A DNA stretch of 64,000 bases from an uncultured Clostridia bacterium (GCA_947627725.1 CANQXE010000003.1:89000-152999); one strand, 5' to 3'. Shown: positions 10,001 to 17,820, counted from the first letter of the stretch. Numbers and translations are program-made. Notes: a model not told the origin generated them from the letters alone.

Positions 10001-10842
10001 GTTCCGATACACGCCATATCCATAAGGCAGACAATTTTATCTCTGTCACCGTATACTTCCCTGCGGACATCAAAATATTTTTCGAGCGCGTCGCTGATAG
10101 CTTTACTGTACTTGCTTTCGTTAATTTTTATATCGTCAAGTTCAGTCGCAAAGGTGGTGTGGCGGCAGTGGTCGGACCAGTATGTATCAATTACCTTAAG
10201 CTCCGTAAGGCTCGGATCACGATTCTCGTCATTTTTAAAATAATCCCTTACCCAGCACAAATCGGCAATACTCATAGCAAAGCCCATTGACGCGTGATAT
10301 TCGGCAATTTCTTTATCATTCATCCTTATGAAACCTGATATGCGGACAATGTCGGCAGGGATATCCGAGTGCATATCAAGAGAGTCCGGAACGTCAAGCG
10401 ACGCTACTCTTGACTCGACAGGGTTAATGATATATGCCTTAATCTTTTCAAATTCCTCGTCGGTAATATTTCCTTTAACGGCGATAATTTTAGCCGATAA
10501 AACGTCAGGTCTTTCGCCCGCTGTTAAAAGCTGGATACACTGCGCGGCAGAGTCCGCTCTCTGGTCATACTGTCCCGGAAGGTATTCCGTAGCAAAATAC
10601 CGCCAGCCGTCAGGAATGGACAGTTCATAATAAACATTGTCGAGGTTAGGCTCGGAGAGAATTGTATTAACTGCAACCTTAAACTCTTCCTCGCTTAATC
10701 CCTGTGCGTCATAGCGGTTAATTATTCTTAAATCCTCAAGAGCGGTTATGCCGACATTTTCCCTGAGGTCGTCAAGCGTTTGACCCGCCTCAATGTCGTT
10801 GCCCTTCTTTTTTTCCACAAATACGCGATAAACCTTTGCCAT
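7090..10842 (-). CDS. purL: Phosphoribosylformylglycinamidine synthase, single-chain PurL (synthetase plus glutaminase)
   Basis: A 1250-residue enzyme for step 4 of purine synthesis (FGAR + glutamine + ATP to FGAM). Order of domains: N-terminal PurS-like region (MAKVYRVFVEKKKGND), linker, two AIRS-type synthetase halves (HNHPTEIEPFGGAATC; GGRTGRDGCGGATGSS; SIGGKDSMSGSF), and from about residue 985 a class I glutaminase domain with PAFPGTNCE, GICNGFQALI (nucleophile Cys) and ISHGEGRF (His). Many Firmicutes split these roles among PurS, PurL and PurQ; this is the fused clostridial long form. ATG 10842 follows AAGGAGAATACAA. No other pur gene adjoins it. A purine riboswitch was looked for upstream and not seen. 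Confidence 0.97.
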   Translation of the reverse strand: MAKVYRVFVEKKKGNDIEAGQTLDDLRENVGITALEDLRIINRYDAQGLSEEEFKVAVNTILSEPNLDNVYYELSIPDGWRYFATEYLPGQYDQRADSAAQCIQLLTAGERPDVLSAKIIAVKGNITDEEFEKIKAYIINPVESRVASLDVPDSLDMHSDIPADIVRISGFIRMNDKEIAEYHASMGFAMSIADLCWVRDYFKNDENRDPSLTELKVIDTYWSDHCRHTTFATELDDIKINESKYSKAISDALEKYFDVRREVYGDRDKIVCLMDMACIGTKVLKKRGYVDNLDESDEINACSIQVPVMIDGREEQWLVQFKNETHNHPTEIEPFGGAATCLGGAIRDPLSGRAYVYQAMRVTGAGDPTTPFEDTLDAKLPQSKITTGAAAGYSSYGNQIGLATGQVTELYDEGYVAKRMEIGAVIGASPKDNVIRKCPQEGDVIVLLGGRTGRDGCGGATGSSKAHNSSSIETCGAEVQKGNPPTERKIQRLFRKAEVAKMIKRCNDFGAGGVSVAIGELADGLKIDLDKVPKKYDGLDGTELAISESQERMAVVLDKTDVEKFIRLANEENLEATPVAAVTSENRLEMTWRGDKIVSLSRDFLNTNGVTQHAKVEIAAVDDKENYTKQVPECLAKLDNAQALKANLSRLEVCSQKGLVERFDSSIGAATVLMPYAGKYQLTPEEAMVAKIPLLEGETDTATVMAYGFIPKLSRWSPFHSAAFAVSESLAKLAVVGCDPSKARLTFQEYFERLNDVPSRWGKPAAALLGALMAQLGYKCPSIGGKDSMSGSFNDLDVPPTLVSFAVGMSEASKTVSSQFKRTGSRVMLLPLPVDESTGLPDFEKAMELMIKVYKGVRSGKILSASVVKEGGAAACVCKMAFGNKFGFTFAQNLDKETLFAAKEASFVVELAEEASFDGITLGTTNDNGIFIIDGVVQTVDELIDAWTGKLEKVFATDSGKKANMPYDVPLYKERSIFVAKNKVAKPKVFIPAFPGTNCEIDTARAFEKAGAEPSVLVVNNLSSAAINETIDKMVKEIEASQIIMIPGGFSGGDEPEGSGKFIATTFRNPRVKEAVTKLLNCRDGLMLGICNGFQALIKLGLVPYGEIREIKETDPTLTFNTIGRHISSMAYTRVSSVKSPWLGSVNAGDMFAIPISHGEGRFVADNDVMKKLIENGQIATQYVNPDGEPVSNMPFNPNGSVCAVEGITSPDGRVFGKMGHCERKGNNLYSNVPFEKDMKIFESGVNYFK

Positions 10843-10981
10843 TTGTATTCTCCTTAATAAACTTATATTAATAACAGATATAATTATATGATATATTCTA
10901 ACATAAAAAAAGCAAATTTGATATAGTAATTTTATATTTTTTCATATCAATGTAAAATTAATTTTTTATTCATATAAACTA

Positions 10982-11010
10982 TTCAAACTTTTAATTTTTT
11001 GTGATATAAT
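10982..11010 (+). promoter_or_regulatory. Promoter of the PAS-domain gene
   Basis: TTCAAA (10982-10987), a 17-bp spacer and TATAAT (11005-11010) with an extended -10 TG at 11002-11003. The rest of the 238-bp divergent region 10843-11080 is very AT-rich. It must also hold the purL promoter, but no convincing -35 for that direction was found. Confidence 0.55.
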
Positions 11011-11080
11011 TAACAATTGGTGTGCTAATGTTATGTGATTTTAATATAAGGCATACATTATTAAGGAAAGGGGTGAAGCG

Positions 11081-12226
11081 ATGGCTGAGATTCTCGATGA
11101 GGATTTGTACGAGGTTGAATTTATGAATCTCGTTGTTGATAAGTCGGATAATTTAAAGGTTGTGGACTCCGATAAGCATTTTTCTGAATTTACAGGTGTT
11201 CACCTTTCTAAAATAAAACAGGGAAAATTATATTTGCACGATATTATCAAGCCCGTTTACCGTGAGGAAATAATGAAGGTGCTGTGCAAAAAAAATTCGC
11301 CGTACGTTTATTTTAACGCCGAGTTTGTTGATAAAAACAATAACGATATACTCATTCACTGCACAGGTCAGAATTTTGAAAATTCCACTTTTTGCCGTCT
11401 TACGCTTGCCGATGTTTCAAAATCCCGGCAAAAGCAGGAGGAGCTCAGAAAAAAGGCAAGTGAAATGAATTATCTCATAGACCTTGTAACAGGCGGAGTT
11501 TGCCTTTTTAAGGTTACGGATGATATGCACATTGTTGTTAAGTATATGAATGAAGGAGGATGCCGCCTTTTCGGAACGTCAAAGAACAGGTATATGAAGC
11601 AGGATTACCGTCTTGACGAGCTTATTCGTCCTGAGGACAGGAGCCTTGTTTTTCAGGCAATAGGAAGGACAATGGCAACCGATGAGCCTATGGACATTGA
11701 GTTTCGCACAATTGTACATAAGGATGAATATAAATGGTGCAAGGTCAATGCTTCAATTCAGGAATACGACGACAATGACAGCCCTGTTTTTCTCGCTATG
11801 CTGACGGATGTAACAAAGGTCAAAGAGGCGGAGGCAAAGTCCGATAAAATGTACGACAATTTGCTGAAGGTGTTTAAAAATTTACCTAACGCGGTATTCT
11901 CTACCGATACGGAAAATCCGCTTACACTCCAGATTGTAAGCGAGGATTTCATTAATTTTTTAGGTCAGCCGCGCTCGGTGCTTTTTGACGAGCATGGGGG
12001 AAGGCTTTCTGATTTTATGCAGGAACGAGAGGTAAAGTATGTTACCGCAAATATCAAAAAGCAGATTAATGAAGGCGGAAACGAAACAGTTATAAGATAT
12101 TCAATCCGTACCGGCAGAGGAAAGTTTTTAGTCGTTGAGGACAGACGGAAAATTATTAATCTGAATGACGGAACGAGAACAATGCTTTGCAGTCTAAAAA
12201 ACGTAACAAAAGCCTACGATAACTAA
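11081..12226 (+). CDS. PAS-domain protein without an output domain
   Basis: A 381-residue soluble protein with three PAS-like segments: residues about 10-115, 125-250 and 265-378. The middle one has the PAS/PAC signature (YRLDELIRPEDR, EFRTIVHKDEYKWCKVNASI, LAMLTDVTKVKEAEAK). The third has FSTDTENPLTLQIVSEDF and ends with KNVTKAYDN. Each PAC segment runs into a charged coiled-coil-like linker, the usual way PAS modules pass a signal on, yet there is no kinase, GGDEF, EAL or HTH domain and no membrane segment. It may act by protein-protein contact or be a sensory remnant. ATG 11081 has a strong AAGGAAAGGGGTGAAGCG upstream. It stands alone, with no obvious partner kinase next to it. Confidence 0.8.
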   Translation: MAEILDEDLYEVEFMNLVVDKSDNLKVVDSDKHFSEFTGVHLSKIKQGKLYLHDIIKPVYREEIMKVLCKKNSPYVYFNAEFVDKNNNDILIHCTGQNFENSTFCRLTLADVSKSRQKQEELRKKASEMNYLIDLVTGGVCLFKVTDDMHIVVKYMNEGGCRLFGTSKNRYMKQDYRLDELIRPEDRSLVFQAIGRTMATDEPMDIEFRTIVHKDEYKWCKVNASIQEYDDNDSPVFLAMLTDVTKVKEAEAKSDKMYDNLLKVFKNLPNAVFSTDTENPLTLQIVSEDFINFLGQPRSVLFDEHGGRLSDFMQEREVKYVTANIKKQINEGGNETVIRYSIRTGRGKFLVVEDRRKIINLNDGTRTMLCSLKNVTKAYDN

Positions 12227-12303
12227 ACTGAACAGAATAAAAAAGGGGCTGTAAAGGCTAACGCCGCATAGGGCATTAATTTGAAAGCAATTGCCATAAT
12301 TAT

Positions 12304-12522
12304 TTGGATGAAATTATTGCATTTATGATGCCTGATTTAATAGAAGTGTATGGCGATGTTGATACCGAAACGGTTAAAGAAAAGTTGGGAAAACCGGTTA
12401 TTGATTATGATAACGGCACCATTAAATATTTAGAGCGAACATTTGACGATATCCATATTTTTGAGTTTGAATTTTTAGATGATGCATTTGAGGATATTAA
12501 GTATTTTTCTATTGACGGATAA
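12304..12522 (+). pseudogene. Acidic 72-residue ORF, probably the 3' remnant of a small gene
   Basis: The frame reads through an acidic, Phe-rich C-terminal-like sequence (MMPDLIEVYGDV, then KLGKPVIDYDNGTIKYLER) to TAA. Its only near-terminal start is TTG 12304, with no ribosome binding site, and coding-like sequence continues eight codons further upstream until an in-frame TAA at 12277-12279. This suggests that the 5' part of the gene was lost. It lies 35 bp before the Imm33-like gene, on the same strand, so both may come from one small-gene cassette. I do not recognise the family. It could still be expressed from the TTG. Confidence 0.45.
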
Positions 12523-12557
12523 TTAGCCAAACGAAGGTTTGTTAAGGAGATACCGAT

Positions 12558-12950
12558 ATGGGATTGTTCAACAAAACAAATAAAGGTTTTATTAAGGTGA
12601 AACTGAAGAATTTAATAGAATGGAACGAACCTAACGGCGAAGGATGTATTGTTTCCGATAAAATAACCAAAGAAGGCTTCAAAGTCGGCTATATGTACCG
12701 TGAAGTGCCGGCTGAGGGTCAGCCGGACAGCGGTTGGGTATTTTTGGCAGGAAACGAAAGTGACGAATATATGAACAATCCCGACAATCATCACGTATTT
12801 GCCATCAATACAATTTGTAATTATGATAGAGACATTATTCCGTACTTGAGGTCACCGATAGGAAGCGTCTATATAAGAGTGAGTGATTCCAAATTTGAAA
12901 TTGATGATAGAACAAAGCCTGTCTTTTTATATAAGCAAAAGAGGGATTGA
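12558..12950 (+). CDS. DUF2185 / Imm33-like putative immunity protein
   Basis: A 130-residue soluble protein. The core GCIVSDKITKEGFKVGYMYR, then PDSGWVFLAGNESDEYMNN, INTICNYDRDIIPYL and SPIGSVYIR match the DUF2185 family, which includes polymorphic-toxin immunity proteins of the Imm33 type. ATG 12558 follows AAGGAGATACCGAT. No toxin, WXG100 protein or secretion gene is near it. It therefore looks like an orphan immunity gene, which bacteria keep against toxins of relatives. A terminator follows at 12998. Family assignment is fairly secure; the immunity role is an inference from the family. Confidence 0.75.
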   Translation: MGLFNKTNKGFIKVKLKNLIEWNEPNGEGCIVSDKITKEGFKVGYMYREVPAEGQPDSGWVFLAGNESDEYMNNPDNHHVFAINTICNYDRDIIPYLRSPIGSVYIRVSDSKFEIDDRTKPVFLYKQKRD

Positions 12951-12997
12951 TTTCTTCTTTCCTGCCGGTGAGTCGCCAACTGCATAAGACATTAAAT

Positions 12998-13032
12998 CAA
13001 AGCGTCCAAGTTTTTACACTTGGACGCTTTTT
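12998..13032 (+). terminator. Terminator after the Imm33-like gene
   Basis: AAAGCGTCCAAG pairs with CTTGGACGCTTT around an 8-nt loop, followed by a T-run. It ends the small-gene cassette 12304-12950. Confidence 0.85.
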
Positions 13033-13115
13033 CCCGTCCGTAAGAATAGCGGGCATGGATTTTGTATCGCCGCAAGGCTCTCAAAATCCCCGTACCTGCC
13101 GATAAAATACGAGCA

Positions 13116-13162
13116 AAAAGATACGGCGCAGCGCCATTTTCGGCTCTGCACCGTATTTTTTC
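13116..13162. terminator. Hairpin terminator, probably serving pduL
   Basis: AAAAAGATACGG..GCAG.GCC pairs with GGC.CTGC..CCGTATTTTTT with two mismatches and is flanked by an A-run and a T-run, so it could act in both directions. It lies between the + cassette and the - pduL gene, about 60 bp after the pduL stop. The stretch 13033-13115 between the two hairpins holds no recognisable gene. Confidence 0.65.
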
Positions 13163-13220
13163 ATAATTGCTTTCTTATCAGGATTGTTCAAAAACAGCTC
13201 CTTTTTTATTTTATGTATAA

Positions 13221-13799
13221 CTATTTAATGATTTTGCCTATTGTGTTAGGTGCCATTCCGGCGGCATTTGCCTCGTCGGTGTCAATATGCATTGCAAGTG
13301 CGTATGAATCCGAAACCCTTACGACAACATCGCCGAAGGTGAGATTTCTTCCGTTTGACGTCGGAATTTCGACAGATACGATTTCGCCGTTTTCAAGCCC
13401 CATTTTTTCAGCGTCTGCCGTTGTCGCGTGAATATGTCTTTTTGCGGCGATAACACCCTTTGTAAGCTCAACCTCTCCTGCGGGTCCTACGAGCTTGCAC
13501 ACGCCTGAGTCCTCAATATCTCCGCTCTCTCTTACGGGAGCCGATACACCGATTGAACGGGCATCCGTAAGCGAAAGCTCTACCTGCGTATCCTTTCTGC
13601 ACGGACCTAAGATTGAAACGGCGGGGAACTCTCCCTTGGTTCCGATTACCTTAACACGTTCCTCACAGGCAAACTGACCGGGTTGTGAAAGCTCCTTTTT
13701 TACGGTGAGCTCATATCCCTTTCCGAATAATGTTTCAAGGTCCTGCTGTGAAACGTGTACGTGCCTTGCCGAGATTTCTACCAATACCTGATTTTCCAT
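13221..13799 (-). CDS. pduL: Phosphate propanoyl/acetyl-transferase, PduL family
   Basis: A 192-residue phosphotransacylase that interconverts acyl-CoA and acyl phosphate. Two PduL half-domains are visible, with the zinc-binding histidines in SARHVHVSQ (residues 11-15) and KRHIHATTADAEKMGL, plus the C-terminal AMHIDTDEANAAG. Microcompartment PduLs often carry an N-terminal encapsulation helix; here the protein begins directly with MENQVLVEISARHVHV, and no shell-protein or diol-dehydratase gene is near. It is thus likely the cytosolic, housekeeping phosphotransacetylase feeding acetate or propionate formation. ATG 13799 follows AAGGAGATAAATT. It diverges from the udg gene with overlapping promoters. 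Confidence 0.9.
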   Translation of the reverse strand: MENQVLVEISARHVHVSQQDLETLFGKGYELTVKKELSQPGQFACEERVKVIGTKGEFPAVSILGPCRKDTQVELSLTDARSIGVSAPVRESGDIEDSGVCKLVGPAGEVELTKGVIAAKRHIHATTADAEKMGLENGEIVSVEIPTSNGRNLTFGDVVVRVSDSYALAMHIDTDEANAAGMAPNTIGKIIK

Positions 13800-13843
13800 A
13801 ATTTATCTCCTTAATAAAAAAATAATACCAATATTTTATAAAT

Positions 13844-13890
13844 ATTTTATACCTATTCACATTGTTTTTCAACACCAAATTTGATATAAT
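13844..13890. promoter_or_regulatory. Back-to-back promoters of pduL (-) and udg (+)
   Basis: Plus strand: TTGTTT (13862-13867), 17 bp, TATAAT (13885-13890). Minus strand: TTGAAA (13872-13867), 17 bp, TAAAAT (13849-13844). The two -35 hexamers share position 13867, so RNA polymerase can occupy only one promoter at a time. Confidence 0.6.
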
Positions 13891-13907
13891 GGCATCGGTG
13901 ATGAAAA

Positions 13908-14471
13908 GTGACATTGGACGAGCTTGAAATAAAATGTAAAGGCTGTACCGCCTGCGAGCTTTGCAACGGCAGGACAAACCTTGTTTTCGGCGTCGGAAAA
14001 AAAGACGCCGATATTATGCTGATAGGCGAAGGACCGGGAGAAAACGAGGATTTACAGGGGCAGCCTTTTGTCGGCAGGTCGGGACAGCTTCTTGATAAAT
14101 TTCTTGACAGCGTTGACCTTTCGAGAAATAAAAATGTCTATATAGCCAATATGGTAAAATGCCGTCCCCCGAAAAACCGCGACCCCAAGCCGGAGGAGCA
14201 GGAGCAGTGTATAAAATGGCTGAGAGAGCAGTTTAAAATTATTAAGCCGAAAATCGTCATCTGCGTGGGCAGAATTTCGGCACAGAGGCTTATTGACAAG
14301 GATTTCAGGGTAACAAAACAGCATGGTGAGTTTATTGACAAAAACGGTACTCTGTTTATGGGTACATACCATCCTGCCGCTATTCTGCGAAATCCAAATA
14401 ACAAGGAGCTTGCGTTTGGCGACTGGCTGAAGGTCAGGGACAAGATCGAGGAGCTTGGAATAGAAATATAG
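13908..14471 (+). CDS. Uracil-DNA glycosylase, family 4/5 (Fe-S cluster)
   Basis: A 187-residue base-excision repair enzyme that removes uracil from DNA. Seen: the N-terminal cysteines C10, C13, C16 and C19 with a second pair in NMVKCRPPKN and EEQEQC (the [4Fe-4S] ligands are drawn from these), motif A GEGPGENEDLQGQPFVG, and motif B-like HPAAILRNP. These are hallmarks of Fe-S-type UDGs. The start is GTG 13908, or possibly TTG 13914. The predicted TATAAT at 13885-13890 leaves a leader of only about 10-15 nt and no clear Shine-Dalgarno sequence, so translation may be near-leaderless. A terminator follows. Confidence 0.93.
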   Translation: MTLDELEIKCKGCTACELCNGRTNLVFGVGKKDADIMLIGEGPGENEDLQGQPFVGRSGQLLDKFLDSVDLSRNKNVYIANMVKCRPPKNRDPKPEEQEQCIKWLREQFKIIKPKIVICVGRISAQRLIDKDFRVTKQHGEFIDKNGTLFMGTYHPAAILRNPNNKELAFGDWLKVRDKIEELGIEI

Positions 14472-14482
14472 ATTAATATATT

Positions 14483-14514
14483 ACGGGCGGATTTTAAATT
14501 CGCCCGTGAGTTTT
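14483..14514 (+). terminator. Terminator after udg
   Basis: ACGGGCGGATTT pairs with AAATTCGCCCGT with one mismatch, followed by GAGTTTTAT. It lies 12 bp after the udg stop. Confidence 0.75.
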
Positions 14515-14614
14515 ATCTTTACTGCTTCTTTACTTTTTCTTAGACTTATTTTTGAAATGGTATGATTTAATATGTATAACGGATAAGGGATTGATGAAAA
14601 TGAACGGAGAAAAA

Positions 14615-15304
14615 ATGAAAACGGTTCTGGTTTGCGACGATGACGACGCTATTCTGGAGGCGCTGCGTATTTACCTTGATAATGAGGGATACAATGTCCT
14701 TACGGCTGTAAACGGAATCGAGGCGCTTGAACGAATCAGCGATAATGAAATTCACTGTATGGTGCTTGATATTATGATGCCTAAGCTTGACGGACTAAAA
14801 ACCACGCTTAAAATCAGAGAGAAATATAATTTTCCGATAATTCTTCTTTCCGCCAAAAGCGAGGACACGGATAAGATAACGGGGCTCGGCTTCGGCGCGG
14901 ACGATTATGTCACGAAGCCATTTAATCCGCTTGAGCTTGTAGCGCGCGTAAAGTCGCAGATAAGGCGTTACGTCACGCTCGGAAGTATGGAGATTAAACC
15001 CAGTCAGCTCATTACAGGCGGTATTGTTCTTGATACAGATACAAAAAGGGTAACGGTTGACGGTGAAGAGGTCAAGCTGACGCCTATGGAATATAAGATA
15101 CTGAATTATCTTATGAGTAATATGGGCAGAGTTCTTTCCTCATCTCAGATTTATGAGGCGGTATGGAACGAGCCGTCATATACAAGCGAAAAAACAGTAA
15201 CCGTACATATCCGCAATCTCCGTGAAAAAATTGAAATCAACCCAAAAGATCCGAAATATCTGAAGGTGGTGTATGGTCTTGGATACAAGTGCGAAAAGGT
15301 TTAA
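14615..15304 (+). CDS. OmpR/PhoB-family response regulator
   Basis: Receiver domain (residues 1-117) with the acidic pocket CDDDD, phosphoacceptor Asp52 in VLDIMMPKLDG, and the switch Lys in DDYVTKPFNP, then a winged-helix DNA-binding domain (LTPMEYKILNYLMSN through VHIRNLREKI). I chose ATG 14615 because GGAG lies 5 bp upstream and the protein then begins MKTVLVCDDDD like its family. ATG 14600 is also possible. The gene overlaps its histidine kinase by 32 bp. VanR-like in arrangement, but its target genes are not apparent. About 229 residues, normal length. Confidence 0.93.
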   Translation: MKTVLVCDDDDAILEALRIYLDNEGYNVLTAVNGIEALERISDNEIHCMVLDIMMPKLDGLKTTLKIREKYNFPIILLSAKSEDTDKITGLGFGADDYVTKPFNPLELVARVKSQIRRYVTLGSMEIKPSQLITGGIVLDTDTKRVTVDGEEVKLTPMEYKILNYLMSNMGRVLSSSQIYEAVWNEPSYTSEKTVTVHIRNLREKIEINPKDPKYLKVVYGLGYKCEKV

Positions 15305-17639
15305 ATATTCCGCTCTGAAAAAAGCAATATGTATAATTCTTGCGTTTATAACATTTATGGTTTCAACAAGTCTGGTGACGGTAAGTATCTTTACTTTCTT
15401 TTACGGTAACGGGGAAAAACCCGAAAGCTTTACAGATACATATGCGTTTTCGGATTATTTCGGCAGAATTGTCTGTGAAACGGCGGGAAACGCATATAAA
15501 GATATTGCCTTGAAAAATAAAAAGAAATCTTTGGAGGAGCAGAGAGAAAGCGTTGTCGATAAAATAAGTAAACAGTATATGGCGGACTATAAAAAATACT
15601 ATAATCCCGCAGACGAGTTTGATTACAACGATCTTCCCGAAGACAGCTACAATATAAGCGTCAAAACTACGGATAGTTCCGACGATTTTTGCGTTGCAAC
15701 CTATGACCTTTATCACTTTAACGGCGAAAGTATGCCCGGCGATGAGGAGACAGTAAATAAAATAATTAATGAGCTTTATAGCGTTTTTATAGATAATAGT
15801 GTTCAAGATATTTATTACGGAGAAGGAGACTATATTTACAAAATTAAAAGTCTGCGGTGCCGTGCCGTATACAACGACAGCGAATGGTCAAACCTTGACA
15901 GCTTTAATGAAAAGGAGCTTTATAATTCCGATATTTATTTTGTCTATAAAGACGGAAAGGCTCAGGCAAAGGGCATAAATAATAAATGGCTTGACAGCAT
16001 AACCAGTTATCTGTCAAACGATTATGCCAAAAAAACAGATGTATATGTTTATTTCGATTTCCCCGAGAACACAGAAAACCGTTTTAATATTTTAGAGTAT
16101 ATTGATACATATGATTACTTTGTCGGATTAAAAGATTTTCACAATACCGCTGTAAGATGCTATGACAATTTTATTATGTATATCGTATTTGCAGTACTGA
16201 TGCTGATTATATCATTTACGGCAGGTATCAGGTATCTGCTTGTCGCGGGAAAGAGAGATGAAAACGCGCCCGCCAAACTAGCCTTTATAGACTATGTGCC
16301 GTTTGAAATTCATTTGGGTGCTTTAATCGGGTTGGGATTTTTGGCTACATACTTTATTGCTGTCGGTATAGTCGAATCTTTGCAAATATCCGTACTGTCT
16401 GTCTGGGTGATGATTATCTACGCGGCGCTGATGTGGCTTCTTGTCCTTGAATTTTCGGCATCTGTTGCAAGAAATATAATGTCAGACAGGAAAATCTATA
16501 AGAATTTCTTAACATATTACATATTGAGACTGCTGTTCATTATTTTAAAAGGCGTCTTTAAAACAACGGTAAAATTAACAAATAAAATCAGAAAATCAAT
16601 TAAAGAAGTATTCTCTGTTCTTTCCTATTCACCTAAAAAATTTAAAAGAAATGTCATACTGATTGCTGTACTTTATGCTCTCTGTAATTTAATTGCGGTC
16701 ATAATCATTATATGGCTTTTTGCGGTTTATTTGGCTCCGCTCGGTGTCTTGCTCACTCTCGCGGATTTAGGAGTAAATATTTATCTGTTAATCAAATTTT
16801 TAAGCTATATCAAAAAACTTGATATGATTATCTGCGCGGTTTCAAATCACGAGGATATAGCGCTTGACGTTGATGCTCTCCCACAGTCGCTCAAGGTGCT
16901 TGCGGAGGGAATGAAATATACTAACGCACAGCTTCAAAGCGCTGTAGCTAAAGCCGTTAAGGACGAGAGATTAAGAACAGAGCTTATTACAAACGTATCG
17001 CACGATTTAAAAACACCGCTGACCTCTATTATCAATTATGTCGACCTACTTTCAAAGTGCGGTATTGAGGATGAAAAAGCGCGGGAATATATTAAGGTGC
17101 TTAATGATAAGGGTGCAAAGCTCAAAAGGCTTATTGACGATTTAATTGAGGCGTCAAAGGTCACAAGCGGTAATATTACGGTAAATCTTACAAGGCTTAA
17201 TCTTTACGAGCTCTGTCTGCAAGCTGTTGTTGACGTGCAGGAGGATTTTGAAAAGGCGGGGCTTGATTTGATTGTCAAGGAAAACGGCGTTGCTCCTGCC
17301 ATTTCAGCCGACGGACCAAAGTCCTTCAGAGTTATTGAAAATCTGCTTTCAAATGCAAGAAAGTACAGCGCGAAGGCGTCGCGTGTTTACGTGAATGTTT
17401 ATGAGGAAAACGGCATGGGTGTATTTGAAATTAAAAATGTTTCGGCTCAGCCGCTCGATATTTCGCCCGACGAGCTGACCCAGCGTTTTGTACGGGGCGA
17501 CAAATCGCGTAATCAGGAGGGCAACGGACTCGGGCTTTCAATCGCCAAGGAGCTTTGCAGAGTGCAGAACGGCGACCTTGAAATCTCAATAGACGGCGAT
17601 CTTTTCAAGGCGAGAGCTAAGTTCCCGATTGCCAAATAA
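15273..17639 (+). CDS. Membrane sensor histidine kinase
   Basis: A 788-residue kinase partner of the preceding regulator. A membrane segment at about 14-40 is followed by an extracytoplasmic domain to about residue 300. Several further membrane helices lie between about 300 and 520, a larger multi-helix module than in simple VanS-type kinases. The DHp domain has the phosphorylatable His577 in NVSHDLKTPLTSI. The ATPase domain has the N-box ENLLSNARKYS and a G-box GNGLGLSIAKEL. The ATG at 15273 lies inside the regulator gene with AAGGTGG upstream, so translation is coupled. The signal sensed is unknown. No transporter or peptidase adjoins the pair to suggest one. Confidence 0.92.
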   Translation: MVLDTSAKRFKYSALKKAICIILAFITFMVSTSLVTVSIFTFFYGNGEKPESFTDTYAFSDYFGRIVCETAGNAYKDIALKNKKKSLEEQRESVVDKISKQYMADYKKYYNPADEFDYNDLPEDSYNISVKTTDSSDDFCVATYDLYHFNGESMPGDEETVNKIINELYSVFIDNSVQDIYYGEGDYIYKIKSLRCRAVYNDSEWSNLDSFNEKELYNSDIYFVYKDGKAQAKGINNKWLDSITSYLSNDYAKKTDVYVYFDFPENTENRFNILEYIDTYDYFVGLKDFHNTAVRCYDNFIMYIVFAVLMLIISFTAGIRYLLVAGKRDENAPAKLAFIDYVPFEIHLGALIGLGFLATYFIAVGIVESLQISVLSVWVMIIYAALMWLLVLEFSASVARNIMSDRKIYKNFLTYYILRLLFIILKGVFKTTVKLTNKIRKSIKEVFSVLSYSPKKFKRNVILIAVLYALCNLIAVIIIIWLFAVYLAPLGVLLTLADLGVNIYLLIKFLSYIKKLDMIICAVSNHEDIALDVDALPQSLKVLAEGMKYTNAQLQSAVAKAVKDERLRTELITNVSHDLKTPLTSIINYVDLLSKCGIEDEKAREYIKVLNDKGAKLKRLIDDLIEASKVTSGNITVNLTRLNLYELCLQAVVDVQEDFEKAGLDLIVKENGVAPAISADGPKSFRVIENLLSNARKYSAKASRVYVNVYEENGMGVFEIKNVSAQPLDISPDELTQRFVRGDKSRNQEGNGLGLSIAKELCRVQNGDLEISIDGDLFKARAKFPIAK

Positions 17640-17680
17640 ATTTATCAAGTAAAAGATGTTTAAATATTGCTCCTCTTGCG

Positions 17681-17769
17681 TTGCCGGAGTCTGCGGATAA
17701 AACACTTACTTTGACCCCGATACTATCATTCTTAATTTCTTGCAGTTTTTTATTTGCGGGCTCCGGCAA
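17681..17769. repeat. 89-bp element bounded by imperfect inverted repeats
   Basis: TTGCCGGAG at 17681 and its complement CTCCGGCAA at 17761 bound the element. The match continues inward imperfectly (GCGGATAAA against TTTATTTGC), giving arms of about 26 bp. It sits between two convergent genes, just before a strong terminator. It may be a small non-autonomous insertion relic or a structured 3' UTR. Confidence 0.4.
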
Positions 17770-17782
17770 TTGTTTATTAAAT

Positions 17783-17819
17783 AAAAAACGTACCTGTTCA
17801 AATAGCAGGTACGTTTTTT
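17783..17819. terminator. Bidirectional terminator between convergent genes
   Basis: AAAAAACGTACCTG pairs perfectly with CAGGTACGTTTTTT around a 9-nt loop. The A-run and T-run make it functional for the histidine kinase gene (+) and for the membrane protein gene (-), whose stop codon is at 17821. Confidence 0.9.
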
Positions 17820-17820
17820 G

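Noticed and set aside
10843..11080. Purine riboswitch upstream of purL
   Set aside because: The region is AT-rich and no conserved three-way-junction elements were recognised.
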